NCBI RefSeq assembly: GCF_008033235.1 | Contig: NZ_CP042432.1 | Span: 2,790,001 to 2,854,000 of the forward strand | Direction: 5' to 3' | Source: Anseongella ginsenosidimutans | GTDB lineage: Bacteria > Bacteroidota > Bacteroidia > Sphingobacteriales > Sphingobacteriaceae | Length of the DNA stretch: 64,000 nucleotides | Shown: one piece after another, positions 27,435 through 36,542 of the stretch | Numbering within the stretch: the first letter of the stretch is position 1 | Layout of the letters: each line of letters begins with the position of its first letter | The notes under the pieces: model-generated | The model's input: only the letters and a program-made list of their open reading frames with translations | The model's database searches: none | What the model was told of the DNA's origin: nothing | Program-made: the position numbers and the translations under genes

Positions 27435-27839
27435 CTAGCTCCTGGAAACGGGAAAGCTATTCAGGATGGTAGATATGTATTTGCAGATCTCGTTAAAACG
27501 GACGGGTTTCGTAAAAAAATGGTTAGCGCCCAGTTTGCGGGTTTCTTCTTCGTTTTTGGACCAGTTACTGGTGGTATAAATGCATACAGGAATGTGATGC
27601 AGGGTTTGTGTTTTCTTTATTTCCGCCAGGCACTGGATGCCGTTGAGTACGGGCATATTCAGATCCATGAAAATATAATCAGGAAGAACTGAAGGATCCT
27701 TTTTCAAAAAATCCAATGCTTCCTCGCCGTTGTAAACACTTACGCATTCAATGGTGGGATCGACTTCTTTAACGGCGTCAATGAACAGTTCCTGGTCTTC
27801 CGTATCGTCGTCGACGATTAAAAATCTAGTACCCTTCAT
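27435..27839 (-). CDS. Single-domain response regulator
   Basis: 134 residues from ATG 27839 (MKGTRFLIVDDD). It has the acidic pair D10-D11, the phospho-acceptor D59 in IFMDLNMP, the Thr region VCIYTTS and the invariant Lys in FFTKPVRF. There is no output domain. It is divergent to a histidine kinase gene 105 bases away, its likely partner. Upstream in-frame residues to 27935 are unconserved. Confidence 0.88.
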   Translation of the reverse strand: MKGTRFLIVDDDTEDQELFIDAVKEVDPTIECVSVYNGEEALDFLKKDPSVLPDYIFMDLNMPVLNGIQCLAEIKKTQTLHHIPVCIYTTSNWSKNEEETRKLGANHFFTKPVRFNEICKYISTILNSFPVSRS

Positions 27840-27899
27840 AATAATAGTTAAAATTACGAAAGAAATGTAGAAAACTGTAAAATAACCGGATAAAACTGG

Positions 27900-27907
27900 T
27901 AGATTTG
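27900..27907 (+). promoter_or_regulatory. -7 element of the histidine kinase promoter
   Basis: TAGATTTG matches TAnnTTTG, 37 bases before the kinase ATG, giving a leader of about 30 bases. No clear -33 element was found. Confidence 0.4.
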
Positions 27908-27944
27908 TTTTTATCCTGATTTGAGATAAGTCCACTAATATTCT

Positions 27945-29261
27945 ATGGCAGTAAGAATGGGAATCCCGGTGAATCCGGAAAAGGCGGTAGAAATTGAAAG
28001 TAGTTACCGCCAGCTTGTCCAGGGAATGCCAGGGGCTGTTTATACTTGTGACCGGGAAGGCCGCATTACATTTTATAACAAGGCTTCCGCCGCCCTCTGG
28101 GGCAGGAAGCCGGAAATAGGAAAGGACATGTGGTGCGGTTCCTGGAAAATATACGAAGCCGACGGCTTTACGCTTATGCCGCTTGAAAAATGCCCTATGG
28201 CTATGAAACTGCGGGGTCAGAAAGTCAAGCCGGGGACGGAAATAATTATTGAAAGGCCGGATGGAGTAAAGCGGAATGTGGCAGTTTATCCCGAAACAAT
28301 TTATGATTCATCAGGAAATATTGCCGGCGCTTTTAATATGCTAATGGATATTACCGTGCAAAAGCGGGCGGAAAACGTCCTGAGGGTGGGAAAGGAGCAA
28401 TACCGGAAATTAGCTGAAGATCTTGAAATGCGCGTTCAGAGACGAACTCAGGCGCTTAGCAAGGCAAATCAATACCTTGAGCGTTCCAACAAGGAACTGG
28501 AGCAGTTTGCTTTTGTGACTTCCCATGATCTACAGGAGCCATTACGGAAAATACAGACCTACGGCGAGATTCTTTATAATAAACACGCCGGCTCCATGGA
28601 TGAAAAGGGCCGGGCTTATCTCGGGAAAATTGTAAGCTCGTCCCGCAGGCTCTCTACGCTTATTAATTCCTTGCTTACTTTTTCTTTATTGAATCAACCG
28701 GGCGGCACGCTGGAACCTGTGGACCTTAATAAGGTATTGCACGATGTGCTGGATGATTTTGAGCTGTTGATAAAAGAAAAACAGGCCGTAATAAATGCTG
28801 ATCCGCTTCCCTGGATAAAAGCGGACCCCCTGCAGATAAACCAGATATTTTCCAATCTGGTGTCGAATGCGCTTAAATTTTCAAGAGAAGGAGTGGCGCC
28901 TGTCATAGAGATCAAGATCCGCAAGCTGCCCGCGAAAGAAATGGCTCTGCATGTTTCCCTGGATAAACACCTGTCTTATTTTGAATTGCTTGTCGTGGAT
29001 AATGGAATCGGTTTTGAGCAGAAACATGCCGAAAAGATATTCGAAATTTTCCAGCGTTTGCATGACAAGCAAACCTACAAAGGCACGGGAATTGGCCTTA
29101 CCATTTGTGCAAAAGCGGTAGCCAATCACAGGGGACATATTTATGCCCGTTCCGGCAAAAAAAAGGGAGCTTCCTTTTACGTGCTTCTGCCTTTTGAACA
29201 TGAATCAACGCCCGGGAACCTCAATCAAACGGGGGAACCGGCGCCAGCGGCGGAAAGCTGA
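27945..29261 (+). CDS. PAS-domain sensor histidine kinase
   Basis: 438 residues, no membrane segment, so a cytoplasmic sensor. A PAS domain (about 18-140; GAVYTCDREGRITFYN) is followed by a coiled coil (145-188), the HisKA helix with the phospho-acceptor His194 in FVTSHDLQEPLRK, and an ATPase domain with the N box (NLVSNALKFS), G1 (VVDNGIGF) and G2 (GTGIGLTI). This H-box form is common in kinases paired with single-domain regulators. The divergent regulator gene is the likely partner. The signal is unknown. Confidence 0.9.
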   Translation: MAVRMGIPVNPEKAVEIESSYRQLVQGMPGAVYTCDREGRITFYNKASAALWGRKPEIGKDMWCGSWKIYEADGFTLMPLEKCPMAMKLRGQKVKPGTEIIIERPDGVKRNVAVYPETIYDSSGNIAGAFNMLMDITVQKRAENVLRVGKEQYRKLAEDLEMRVQRRTQALSKANQYLERSNKELEQFAFVTSHDLQEPLRKIQTYGEILYNKHAGSMDEKGRAYLGKIVSSSRRLSTLINSLLTFSLLNQPGGTLEPVDLNKVLHDVLDDFELLIKEKQAVINADPLPWIKADPLQINQIFSNLVSNALKFSREGVAPVIEIKIRKLPAKEMALHVSLDKHLSYFELLVVDNGIGFEQKHAEKIFEIFQRLHDKQTYKGTGIGLTICAKAVANHRGHIYARSGKKKGASFYVLLPFEHESTPGNLNQTGEPAPAAES

Positions 29262-29279
29262 ATCAACGATAGGTCCGTA

Positions 29280-29313
29280 GATCAGCTTTCGCTCTCCTGA
29301 TCAGCTTTCGCTC
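29280..29313. repeat. Short direct repeat GATCAGCTTTCGCTC, two copies
   Basis: GATCAGCTTTCGCTC occurs at 29280-29294 and 29299-29313. It lies in the gap after the histidine kinase gene. No function is apparent. Confidence 0.45.
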
Positions 29314-29377
29314 CCTGAATCCACTTCCGGGAATCTGGCGATTGCGGGAAACCGATCACTTTAAGCCCAAACAAACG

Positions 29378-29620
29378 TCATTCACCTGCGGTATCAGCCC
29401 CGGTGGCGTCTGCTCCGGTCGTGTCGGCGGTGTCAATGGCCATGGAATCCCTAAGGGGCGTTTCAGGCATTCCATCCCTTACCTGGGGTTCGTCAAGCCT
29501 TTCTTTTTCATTGAGTTCGTTCGTTTCCGAAGGATCATTTGAGTTCTCCCCGGAAGGATTCTGGCAGGCATACATCGTCATGGAAAGGACGATAGCTAAA
29601 CTGATTCCTGTGATTTTCAT
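29378..29620 (-). CDS. Small acidic lipoprotein
   Basis: 80 residues with a lipoprotein signal (SLAIVLSMTMYAC, lipid Cys at residue 19). The mature part is short, acidic and of low complexity, ending in ADTTGADATGADTAG repeats. No domain is recognised. The ATG overlaps the stop region of ligD by 4 bases, so it is probably co-transcribed with the end-joining genes. Confidence 0.65.
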   Translation of the reverse strand: MKITGISLAIVLSMTMYACQNPSGENSNDPSETNELNEKERLDEPQVRDGMPETPLRDSMAIDTADTTGADATGADTAGE

Positions 29621-32274
29621 GATTTACTTGCTTTTAAAATATTACTTAGCGAGTTTTTGGTTTTTCCGGTTGCTTCCCAAAGGTCTCCCAGTTGCTTTAC
29701 CCGATTTCCGATTGTATGGATGGTAAAGTCGCCCGGGTTTAGTTTTTCGTTGACTTCCGCCCAATTTAGGGGGGCAGATACCGTGGCCTGCGGGCGGGGC
29801 CTTGCGGAATAGGGTGCCGCCAGGGTTTGGCCGCGGGTGTTCTGCAGGTAGTCGAGATAGATCTTTTTTTGCCTCTTGGAAGGGCTGCGGACCAGGCTGG
29901 TGATAGCAGGCAGTAATTCATGCGCTTTCTGGGCAATGAACTGTGCTGCGATCCGTGTTACTTCAAAATTATAGCGCCGGGTAAGGGGAATGTAAATATG
30001 CAGGCCGGTTGCGCCGGAAGTTTTACAAAAGCCGCCCAGTTCAAGGTTATCCAATACTTCCTTTACCGCCAGTGCCGCTTCAATTACGGCTGAAAAGGAA
30101 ATTTTTTCCGGGTCCAGATCAATAGCTATATAATCGGGAAAATCGATGCGGGGAGACCTCGAAAGCCAGGGATTGATTTCGATGCATCCCAGGTTGGCCA
30201 TATATAGAAGGGTGGCTTCGTTATTACAAACCAGGTAGTCGATTTCCTTATTATTCGATTCCGAATGAATGGGAACGGTTTTTATCCACTCCGGCGCGTT
30301 TTTCAGATCAAAGTCCTTTTGGAAAAATCCTGCCTTGGTAATCCCGTCAGGGTGCCGGTGCAGCGACTGGGGGCGGTCCTTCAGGTAAGGCAGCAGGTAG
30401 CCGGACATCTCCTGGTAATAAGCCACCAGATCCCCCTTGCTGATCTTTTCCCGGGGCCAGTATAATTTGCCGGGATTACTTATGGTAATATTCCGGTTCC
30501 CTGCCTTTAGCTGGAGACTTTTGCCGGATTTGGCGCCGGCCGGGCTGCTTTCTTTACCGGCACTGTCGCCTTTGACTGCGTTAGCTTTCTTAGAGGCCCC
30601 TTTACGCGCTTTCCTTGCTATACCCTCATTCGCGTTTTCCGCTTTCCCTGCGCCCTTGTTTGCGCTCGCATCCTCAGGGTCAACAGGTTTTTCATGAACG
30701 ATCATGTCCGCTGCTTTATCTTCTCTCAGGGCGATAAAAATAGGCTGGCGCATATGCCCTCCATTGGTCCATTCGGCAAATTTTACTTCGCAAACCAGTT
30801 CGGGCTTTAGCCAGGTAACCGGCGCGTTGGTTTTTGGCTTTTTATCAAAAGGGCTTTTGTCTTGTATGAGCGGCCGCATTTTTTCATAGACGTCATTGAG
30901 TGATTCCTGGTTAAACCCTCCGCCTGTGTGGCCGATGTACTTCAGCTTCCCGTTTTCATTAACGGCAAGTATCAGCGCGCCAAATTTTTTGCGGCTTTCC
31001 CTGGGATCCGTGAAACCTGCTATAATCGCTTCCTGCCGCTGATGGGTTTTTATTTTCAGCCATTGATCACTCCTGCGGCCGGGCTGGTAGCTGCTGCTGC
31101 CTGACTTTGCCAGCAAACCTTCGCCTTTTTCCCTGAGGATCTTCTTAAAATACTTCTCTCCTTCATTAATTACATACTCCGTATTTTGAACCCGGGCGTC
31201 TTTTGTTCCGGCAGATCTTAATTCCCCCAAAGAGTTAAATAATTCATTTAGCAACTCTTTGCGCTGGAAAAGCTCCATGCTTTTAAGATCATATCCTTTG
31301 AATTCCAGGAGGTCAAAAACATAATAAACGAGGGTGCCTTTGGCGCTTTTTTTATAGTTCTGTAATAGCTGGAATTCGGGTTTTCCCTGCTTGTTGAGGG
31401 CCACGATCTCGCCGTCAAGCACCAGGTCGTGTTCAATTTCCGACAGGATACCGGCTATAGGTTCATAATCTTTATTAAATGATTTGCCGCTCCGTGAATA
31501 GAGCCGGACGGCGCCGCTGCTAACTTCGGCGATGGCGCGGTAACCGTCCCATTTGTTTTCAAACAACCAGCCTTCCCTGCTGAAGGGTTTGCCTATGAGC
31601 GTGGCCAGCATAGGTTTGATGAAATCTGCGGCGGAAGCCCTGGCTGCGGTGCGTTTTGTCTCTTCACCTGCCGGGCGCCGGGATGCGCCGCTTTTTTTTC
31701 GGTTATTTTTTTTCTCCTTTATTGCGGCGGGAACCTGGTCTTCGCTATTGTAAGGTGTTTCTGTTGAAAATTTGTCTTTATGTTTAATGAGGAGCCAGGA
31801 ATTGTCTTCCGCACCCTTCATCTTCACCAGGGCAAATTCCCCTTTTAACTTTTTCCCTTTCAATAAAAACTTGAGGCTGCCGGATCTTAATTCCTTTAGC
31901 AGTTCCTTTTCCGGGTTGGCGCTTTTGTCAAGCGGCTCATAAAAGCCTTCGTCCCATTTGTACACAACGCCTGCCCCGTAATTCCCTTCAGGGATGATCC
32001 CCTCAAAGTCCTTATAGTCATAAGGATGGTCTTCCACCATCATGGCCAGGCGTTTGTCGGAAGGGTTCAGCGAAGGGCCCTTAGGTACTGCCCAGCTTTT
32101 CAGGACACCCTCCATTTCCAGCCGGAAATCATAATGCAAGCGGGAAGCATGATGGCGCTGCACTACGAACCGGAGCTTTTTGTCCTCCTTTCGCGCATTT
32201 TTGCCTTCGCGTTTTGGTTTGGGTTCAGGACTGTCCTTAAAACTCCTTTTCTTTCTATAGGTTGTTAAACTCAT
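29617..32274 (-). CDS. ligD: DNA ligase D (end-joining ligase, phosphoesterase and polymerase)
   Basis: 885 residues with all three modules of bacterial non-homologous end joining, in the order phosphoesterase-ligase-polymerase. The phosphoesterase (about 35-165) has VVQRHHASRLHYDFRLE; the ligase (about 218-530) has the adenylated Lys241 in FENKWDGYR; the polymerase/primase (about 585-885) has PGKLYWPREK and the metal-binding AIDLDPE. A low-complexity Lys/Ala linker (about 540-580) joins ligase and polymerase. It repairs double-strand breaks with Ku, whose gene ends 2 bases upstream of its start. Confidence 0.95.
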   Translation of the reverse strand: MSLTTYRKKRSFKDSPEPKPKREGKNARKEDKKLRFVVQRHHASRLHYDFRLEMEGVLKSWAVPKGPSLNPSDKRLAMMVEDHPYDYKDFEGIIPEGNYGAGVVYKWDEGFYEPLDKSANPEKELLKELRSGSLKFLLKGKKLKGEFALVKMKGAEDNSWLLIKHKDKFSTETPYNSEDQVPAAIKEKKNNRKKSGASRRPAGEETKRTAARASAADFIKPMLATLIGKPFSREGWLFENKWDGYRAIAEVSSGAVRLYSRSGKSFNKDYEPIAGILSEIEHDLVLDGEIVALNKQGKPEFQLLQNYKKSAKGTLVYYVFDLLEFKGYDLKSMELFQRKELLNELFNSLGELRSAGTKDARVQNTEYVINEGEKYFKKILREKGEGLLAKSGSSSYQPGRRSDQWLKIKTHQRQEAIIAGFTDPRESRKKFGALILAVNENGKLKYIGHTGGGFNQESLNDVYEKMRPLIQDKSPFDKKPKTNAPVTWLKPELVCEVKFAEWTNGGHMRQPIFIALREDKAADMIVHEKPVDPEDASANKGAGKAENANEGIARKARKGASKKANAVKGDSAGKESSPAGAKSGKSLQLKAGNRNITISNPGKLYWPREKISKGDLVAYYQEMSGYLLPYLKDRPQSLHRHPDGITKAGFFQKDFDLKNAPEWIKTVPIHSESNNKEIDYLVCNNEATLLYMANLGCIEINPWLSRSPRIDFPDYIAIDLDPEKISFSAVIEAALAVKEVLDNLELGGFCKTSGATGLHIYIPLTRRYNFEVTRIAAQFIAQKAHELLPAITSLVRSPSKRQKKIYLDYLQNTRGQTLAAPYSARPRPQATVSAPLNWAEVNEKLNPGDFTIHTIGNRVKQLGDLWEATGKTKNSLSNILKASKS

Positions 32275-32276
32275 GT

Positions 32277-33050
32277 TCAGGAAGCCTTTTTGTTCGATTT
32301 AAGACTGGCTTTCAACTGTTTCAGCAGGTCGTCGGACTTGGTTTTCGGAACTTTTAGTTTCCGGACGGTAGGCCGTTTACCCTTGGCTTTTGCCTTGATG
32401 ATCTTCATCAGGTCATGTGAGTACTCGTCCTTGAATTTCCGGATATCAAATTTGGCGGTGTAGCGGTCTATCAGTTCCATGGCCATCTCCATTTCCTCCT
32501 TGCCTATCTTAATTTTTTCCGGCACATTCAGGTCTTCGCTTGAACGAAGCTCTTCTTCAAAGCGAAGCTTGTTCAGCACCAGCACATTGCCTTTAGGACG
32601 AAGCACCGCCAAGCTTTCGGAACTGCGCATCACGAAGGTCGCGATCCCTGCCTTCCCGCTCTTTTCCAGGGCCTTCAGCAGTAAGCTGTATGGTTTCTGC
32701 CCTCCTTTATCCGGCTCCACGTAGTAGGGCGCTTCAAAGTACATGCTGTCTATTTCGCTTTCCTTTACGAAATCCTGGATATTTATCAGCCTGGTTTTTT
32801 CAGGGCTTGCTTCTTCAAAGTCGTCTTCTTCGAGTATAATATATTCATCATCCAGCTCGTAACCTTTGACAATATCGTCCCAGTCTACCACTTTGCCGGT
32901 ATTTTCATTGATGCGTTGGTATTTTATCCGGGAATGGTCGCGCCGGTCAAGCATATCCAGATCCAGCCTGCTGGACTGCGAGGCGCTGAACAATTTTACA
33001 GGAATATTCACCAGCCCGAAGCCAATGGAACCCGACCAGATTGCTCTCAT
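32277..33050 (-). CDS. ku: Ku protein (DNA end-binding, end joining)
   Basis: 257 residues from ATG 33050 (MRAIWSGSIGFGLVNIPVKLF), the standard bacterial Ku start; the frame reaches 33131 but those residues are unconserved. Ku homodimers ring broken DNA ends and recruit LigD. The core ends near residue 215 and a basic Lys-rich tail follows (KAKGKRPTVRKLKVPK), typical for DNA binding and LigD contact. First gene of the ku-ligD-lipoprotein operon. Confidence 0.95.
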   Translation of the reverse strand: MRAIWSGSIGFGLVNIPVKLFSASQSSRLDLDMLDRRDHSRIKYQRINENTGKVVDWDDIVKGYELDDEYIILEEDDFEEASPEKTRLINIQDFVKESEIDSMYFEAPYYVEPDKGGQKPYSLLLKALEKSGKAGIATFVMRSSESLAVLRPKGNVLVLNKLRFEEELRSSEDLNVPEKIKIGKEEMEMAMELIDRYTAKFDIRKFKDEYSHDLMKIIKAKAKGKRPTVRKLKVPKTKSDDLLKQLKASLKSNKKAS

Positions 33051-33271
33051 ATCATGTTTTTCTATAATCAGGCCCCATAATGATGCCATAGCGGCTCTGC
33101 GAACCCGCTGCCTGCCTCCCCGGCTATGCATTGTTCGTTTACCGTAGAAGCAAATCCCTTTTCGAGGAATGCTTTGCTCAGTAAGGAGCTGCTATTAGCG
33201 ATCAGCCGTAGCAGAGTTATGTCGTTGACATGAAACGGGCGCCTCGCAGCGGTTCTGGCAGTATCTTTTCT

Positions 33272-33297
33272 TTGATAACGATAGTTGATAACGATAG
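33272..33297. repeat. Perfect tandem duplication of TTGATAACGATAG
   Basis: The 13-base word TTGATAACGATAG occurs twice head to tail, 19 bases before the ATG of the AI-2E-type transporter gene. It probably arose by slippage. It lies in the leader, so copy number could alter expression; nothing shows that it does. Confidence 0.6.
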
Positions 33298-33316
33298 TCA
33301 AAGGAACCTTACCCGC

Positions 33317-34405
33317 ATGAAGCTGCATCCCCTTGTTAAGATCAATCTCATTTTACTGCTGTTTTTCCTGGTGTTCGCAGGTTTGTATTTTGCCCGGAGT
33401 TTCCTTGTGCCTATTTCCTTCGGCGCCATTTTCGCGATGGTCATGATCCCCCTTAGCAAACGCCTTGAAAACCTGGGGCTGCACAGAGCCTTGTCTGCGC
33501 TTGTCTGTTTACTGTTGCTGGTGGCGATCTTCTCGGGGTTAATTGCGCTGCTGTCATCCCAGGTAGCGAGTTTCAGCAAAGATATGGCGGTAATCGAAAC
33601 CCAGGTGAACAGGCAGCTTGACGAAGCCCAGCGGTTCATTGAGCAAAAAGTAGGCATTTCCTACGAGAGCCAGGAAAAGATGATCAAGGAACAAACTTCC
33701 GGTGATAATAGTCCCAGCACCCTGGTTGCAGGGTTAATAGGTTCTCTCACGAAGGTAATTATGAACGGTTTCCTGGTTATAATCTATCTCTTTCTTTTCA
33801 TCTATTACCGGACGCGGCTTAAAAAATTTGTTTTAAAGCTGGTAAGGGGCGAAAATAAAGAACGGGTACATGATGTGATCAGCCGCTCCAGCCAGGTAGC
33901 GCAGCATTACCTGCTGGGAAGGGGTATCCTGATGATCGTCCTCACCGTTTTTTATTTGGTAGGGCTGTCCGTGGTGGGAGTGAGGAACGCGCTCTTCTTT
34001 TCCGTACTGGCGGCCCTGCTCAGCATTGTCCCCTGGGTAGGTAACTTATTCGGGATGATACTGCCTATGCTAATGGTCTTTGTCCAGGGAGGCGATATCC
34101 GGATCATCCTGGGAGTGATGCTTGTATTCGGGATCACCCAGCTTATAGATACGTATATATTCGAGCCGCTCGTGCTTGGCTACCAGGTAAATATACATCC
34201 GCTCTTTATTATAATTATTGCCGTTCTGGGAGAAATAGTTTGGGGAATTCCCGGTCTTATTCTTTCAATTCCCGTGCTGGGGATGGTGAAGATCGTTTTC
34301 GATAATGTGGATGCGCTGGAACCCTACGCCTACCTGCTGGGGGCTCCCAGGCAAAGCCGGCGGGAATCAGCTGTGGTAAGAAAGATCAAGAGCTGGTTCC
34401 GTTAA
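33317..34405 (+). CDS. AI-2E/PerM-family membrane transporter
   Basis: 362 residues from ATG 33317 ([17 protein letters not shown]), preceded by AAGGAA. About seven or eight membrane helices with the family pattern: an N-terminal pair, a soluble loop ([17 protein letters not shown]), then [13 protein letters not shown] and the conserved end [49 protein letters not shown]. Members export or take up small molecules or ions (autoinducer-2, Na+/H+); the substrate here is unknown. Divergent to ku. Confidence 0.88.
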   Translation: MKLHPLVKINLILLLFFLVFAGLYFARSFLVPISFGAIFAMVMIPLSKRLENLGLHRALSALVCLLLLVAIFSGLIALLSSQVASFSKDMAVIETQVNRQLDEAQRFIEQKVGISYESQEKMIKEQTSGDNSPSTLVAGLIGSLTKVIMNGFLVIIYLFLFIYYRTRLKKFVLKLVRGENKERVHDVISRSSQVAQHYLLGRGILMIVLTVFYLVGLSVVGVRNALFFSVLAALLSIVPWVGNLFGMILPMLMVFVQGGDIRIILGVMLVFGITQLIDTYIFEPLVLGYQVNIHPLFIIIIAVLGEIVWGIPGLILSIPVLGMVKIVFDNVDALEPYAYLLGAPRQSRRESAVVRKIKSWFR

Positions 34406-34422
34406 AATTGGCAGAAAAAATG

Positions 34423-34430
34423 TAATTTTG
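34423..34430 (+). promoter_or_regulatory. -7 element of the leucine operon promoter
   Basis: TAATTTTG matches TAnnTTTG and lies 28 bases before the leuC ATG. No clear -33 was found, and no leader peptide or T-box-like structure fits in the 52-base gap. Confidence 0.45.
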
Positions 34431-34457
34431 CGGGTATCTAAAATTACAGGAATTGAA

Positions 34458-35888
34458 ATGAGTACAATACCCGCTACGTTATTCGACAAAGTTTGGGATT
34501 CACACGTTGTCAGGAAAATTGAAGATGGACCTGATATTTTATTCATAGACCGTCATTTTATTCATGAAGTAACCAGCCCTGTGGCTTTCCTGGGGCTGGC
34601 TAACCGCGGTTTGAAGGTCATGTTCCCGCAAAAGACATTTGCCACCGCCGACCATAATACACCCACTATTAACCAGCATTTGCCGGTGGAAGACCCGCTT
34701 TCTGCTAAACAGCTGCAGGCCCTGGAAGTAAACACAGCCCTGCACGGCATTTCGCATTGGGGGCTGGGAAATCCCAAGAACGGGATCGTTCACGTGGTAG
34801 GCCCTGAAAACGGGATCACGCTTCCGGGCATGACCATTGTCTGCGGGGATTCCCATACATCCACGCACGGCGCATTTGGCGCTATTGCCTTTGGCATCGG
34901 GACTTCCGAAGTGGAAATGGTACTTTCTTCGCAATGCATCATGCAGCCTAAGCCGAAGAAGATGCGCATTAACGTGAACGGGCGGCTGGGTCGCGGCATT
35001 ACGCCGAAAGACGTAGCGCTTTATATTATATCGAAGCTAACGGCTGCGGGAGCTACCGGTTATTTTGTGGAATATGCCGGTGAAGTTTTTCGCAACATGA
35101 GCATGGAAGGCCGAATGACGGTCTGCAACATGAGCATTGAAATGGGAGCCCGCGGGGGCATGGTAGCGCCGGACGAAACTACGTTTGCCTATATCAGGGA
35201 CAGGGAGCAGGCGCCCTCCGGCGAAGCATGGGAGCAGGCGCTCAGTTATTGGAAGACCCTTAAATCCGACGAAGGGGCGGCTTTTGACCTGGAACACTAC
35301 TTTGACGCCGCGGATATTGAGCCGATGATCACCTACGGAACCAATCCGGGGATGGGGATGGGCATTACGCAGCATATTCCTACGGCCGGAGAAGCAGGCG
35401 GAGGCAAGTCAAGTTATGAAAAGTCCCTGCAGTACATGGGCTTCCGGGAAGCGGAAGGAATGCTTGGAAAAAAAGTGGATTATGTGTTTATAGGCAGCTG
35501 TACAAACGGCCGCATTGAAGATTTCCGCTCCTTTGCTTCCATTGTGAAGGGCCGCAAAAAGGCGGATCATGTGACGGCCTGGATCGTTCCGGGATCGCAT
35601 GTCGTTGAAAAGCAGATCAGGGAAGAAGGAATATACGATATCCTCATCGAAGCAGGCTTTGAATTACGCCAACCGGGTTGTTCAGCCTGCCTGGCAATGA
35701 ACGACGATAAGATCCCCGCCGGAAAATATGCGGTCAGCACCAGCAACCGGAATTTTGAAGGGAGGCAGGGACCTGGTTCCAGGACCATGCTGGCAAGCCC
35801 GCTGGTAGCGGCTGCGGCTGCAGTGACGGGTGTAGTGACCGATCCGCGGGAACTGCTGGCCGAAGAGGAGCTTGTAGCGAGCTTGTAA
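34458..35888 (+). CDS. leuC: 3-isopropylmalate dehydratase large subunit
   Basis: Isomerises 2- to 3-isopropylmalate with LeuD in leucine synthesis. The 476 residues from ATG 34458 ([18 protein letters not shown]) carry the 4Fe-4S cysteines in IGSCTNGR and [11 protein letters not shown], and the aconitase-fold motifs [12 protein letters not shown] and [18 protein letters not shown]. An in-frame earlier start at 34428 would overlap the promoter. First gene of the leuC-leuD-synthase-leuB operon. Confidence 0.96.
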   Translation: MSTIPATLFDKVWDSHVVRKIEDGPDILFIDRHFIHEVTSPVAFLGLANRGLKVMFPQKTFATADHNTPTINQHLPVEDPLSAKQLQALEVNTALHGISHWGLGNPKNGIVHVVGPENGITLPGMTIVCGDSHTSTHGAFGAIAFGIGTSEVEMVLSSQCIMQPKPKKMRINVNGRLGRGITPKDVALYIISKLTAAGATGYFVEYAGEVFRNMSMEGRMTVCNMSIEMGARGGMVAPDETTFAYIRDREQAPSGEAWEQALSYWKTLKSDEGAAFDLEHYFDAADIEPMITYGTNPGMGMGITQHIPTAGEAGGGKSSYEKSLQYMGFREAEGMLGKKVDYVFIGSCTNGRIEDFRSFASIVKGRKKADHVTAWIVPGSHVVEKQIREEGIYDILIEAGFELRQPGCSACLAMNDDKIPAGKYAVSTSNRNFEGRQGPGSRTMLASPLVAAAAAVTGVVTDPRELLAEEELVASL

Positions 35889-35932
35889 CAAGCGCTTGTA
35901 ATTAAACGATCAGAATAATCAAGGATACAAAA

Positions 35933-36529
35933 ATGGCTTACGATAAATTCACCGTGTTGAAAAGCAGGGCGGTGCCCATGCCCATCGAGAACGTGGATAC
36001 CGACCAGATCATCCCTGCGCGGTTTTTGAAGGCAACGGAACGGAAGGGCTTTGGAGATAATCTATTTCGTGACTGGCGCTACGATGCCCAAGGGGCTCCC
36101 AGGAAGGATTTCGTATTAAATGACCCAACCTATTCAGGTAAAATACTGGTGGGCGGAAAGAACTTCGGCAGCGGCAGCAGCCGCGAGCATGCCGCCTGGG
36201 CGGTTTATGATTACGGCTTCCGATGCGTAGTTTCGAGCTTTTTCGCCGATATATTTAAGAATAATTCCCTGAACGTGGGCATCTTACCCGTGCAGGTAAG
36301 CCCAGAGTTTTTAGATAAATTATTTTCGGCCATTATCGCCAACCCGGAAACGGAACTGGAAGTATCCCTCCCCGAGCAGGTTATCCGCATTCCCGCAACG
36401 GGTGACAGCGAGTCATTTGACATTAACAGTTATAAGAAGCATAACCTGATGAATGGCTTTGACGATATTGACTACCTGCAGGCAATGAAAGACGATATCG
36501 GCGCTTTTGCCGAAAGGAGCCGGTATTAA
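35933..36529 (+). CDS. leuD: 3-isopropylmalate dehydratase small subunit
   Basis: 198 residues; the swivelling subunit that completes the LeuC active site. It shows NVDTDQIIPARFLK, GKNFGSGSSREHAAWAVYDYG and FADIFKNNSLNVGILPV, the standard LeuD signatures. It follows leuC by 44 bases. The next gene starts 13 bases after its stop. Confidence 0.96.
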   Translation: MAYDKFTVLKSRAVPMPIENVDTDQIIPARFLKATERKGFGDNLFRDWRYDAQGAPRKDFVLNDPTYSGKILVGGKNFGSGSSREHAAWAVYDYGFRCVVSSFFADIFKNNSLNVGILPVQVSPEFLDKLFSAIIANPETELEVSLPEQVIRIPATGDSESFDINSYKKHNLMNGFDDIDYLQAMKDDIGAFAERSRY

Positions 36530-36542
36530 CAGCATTTCCACT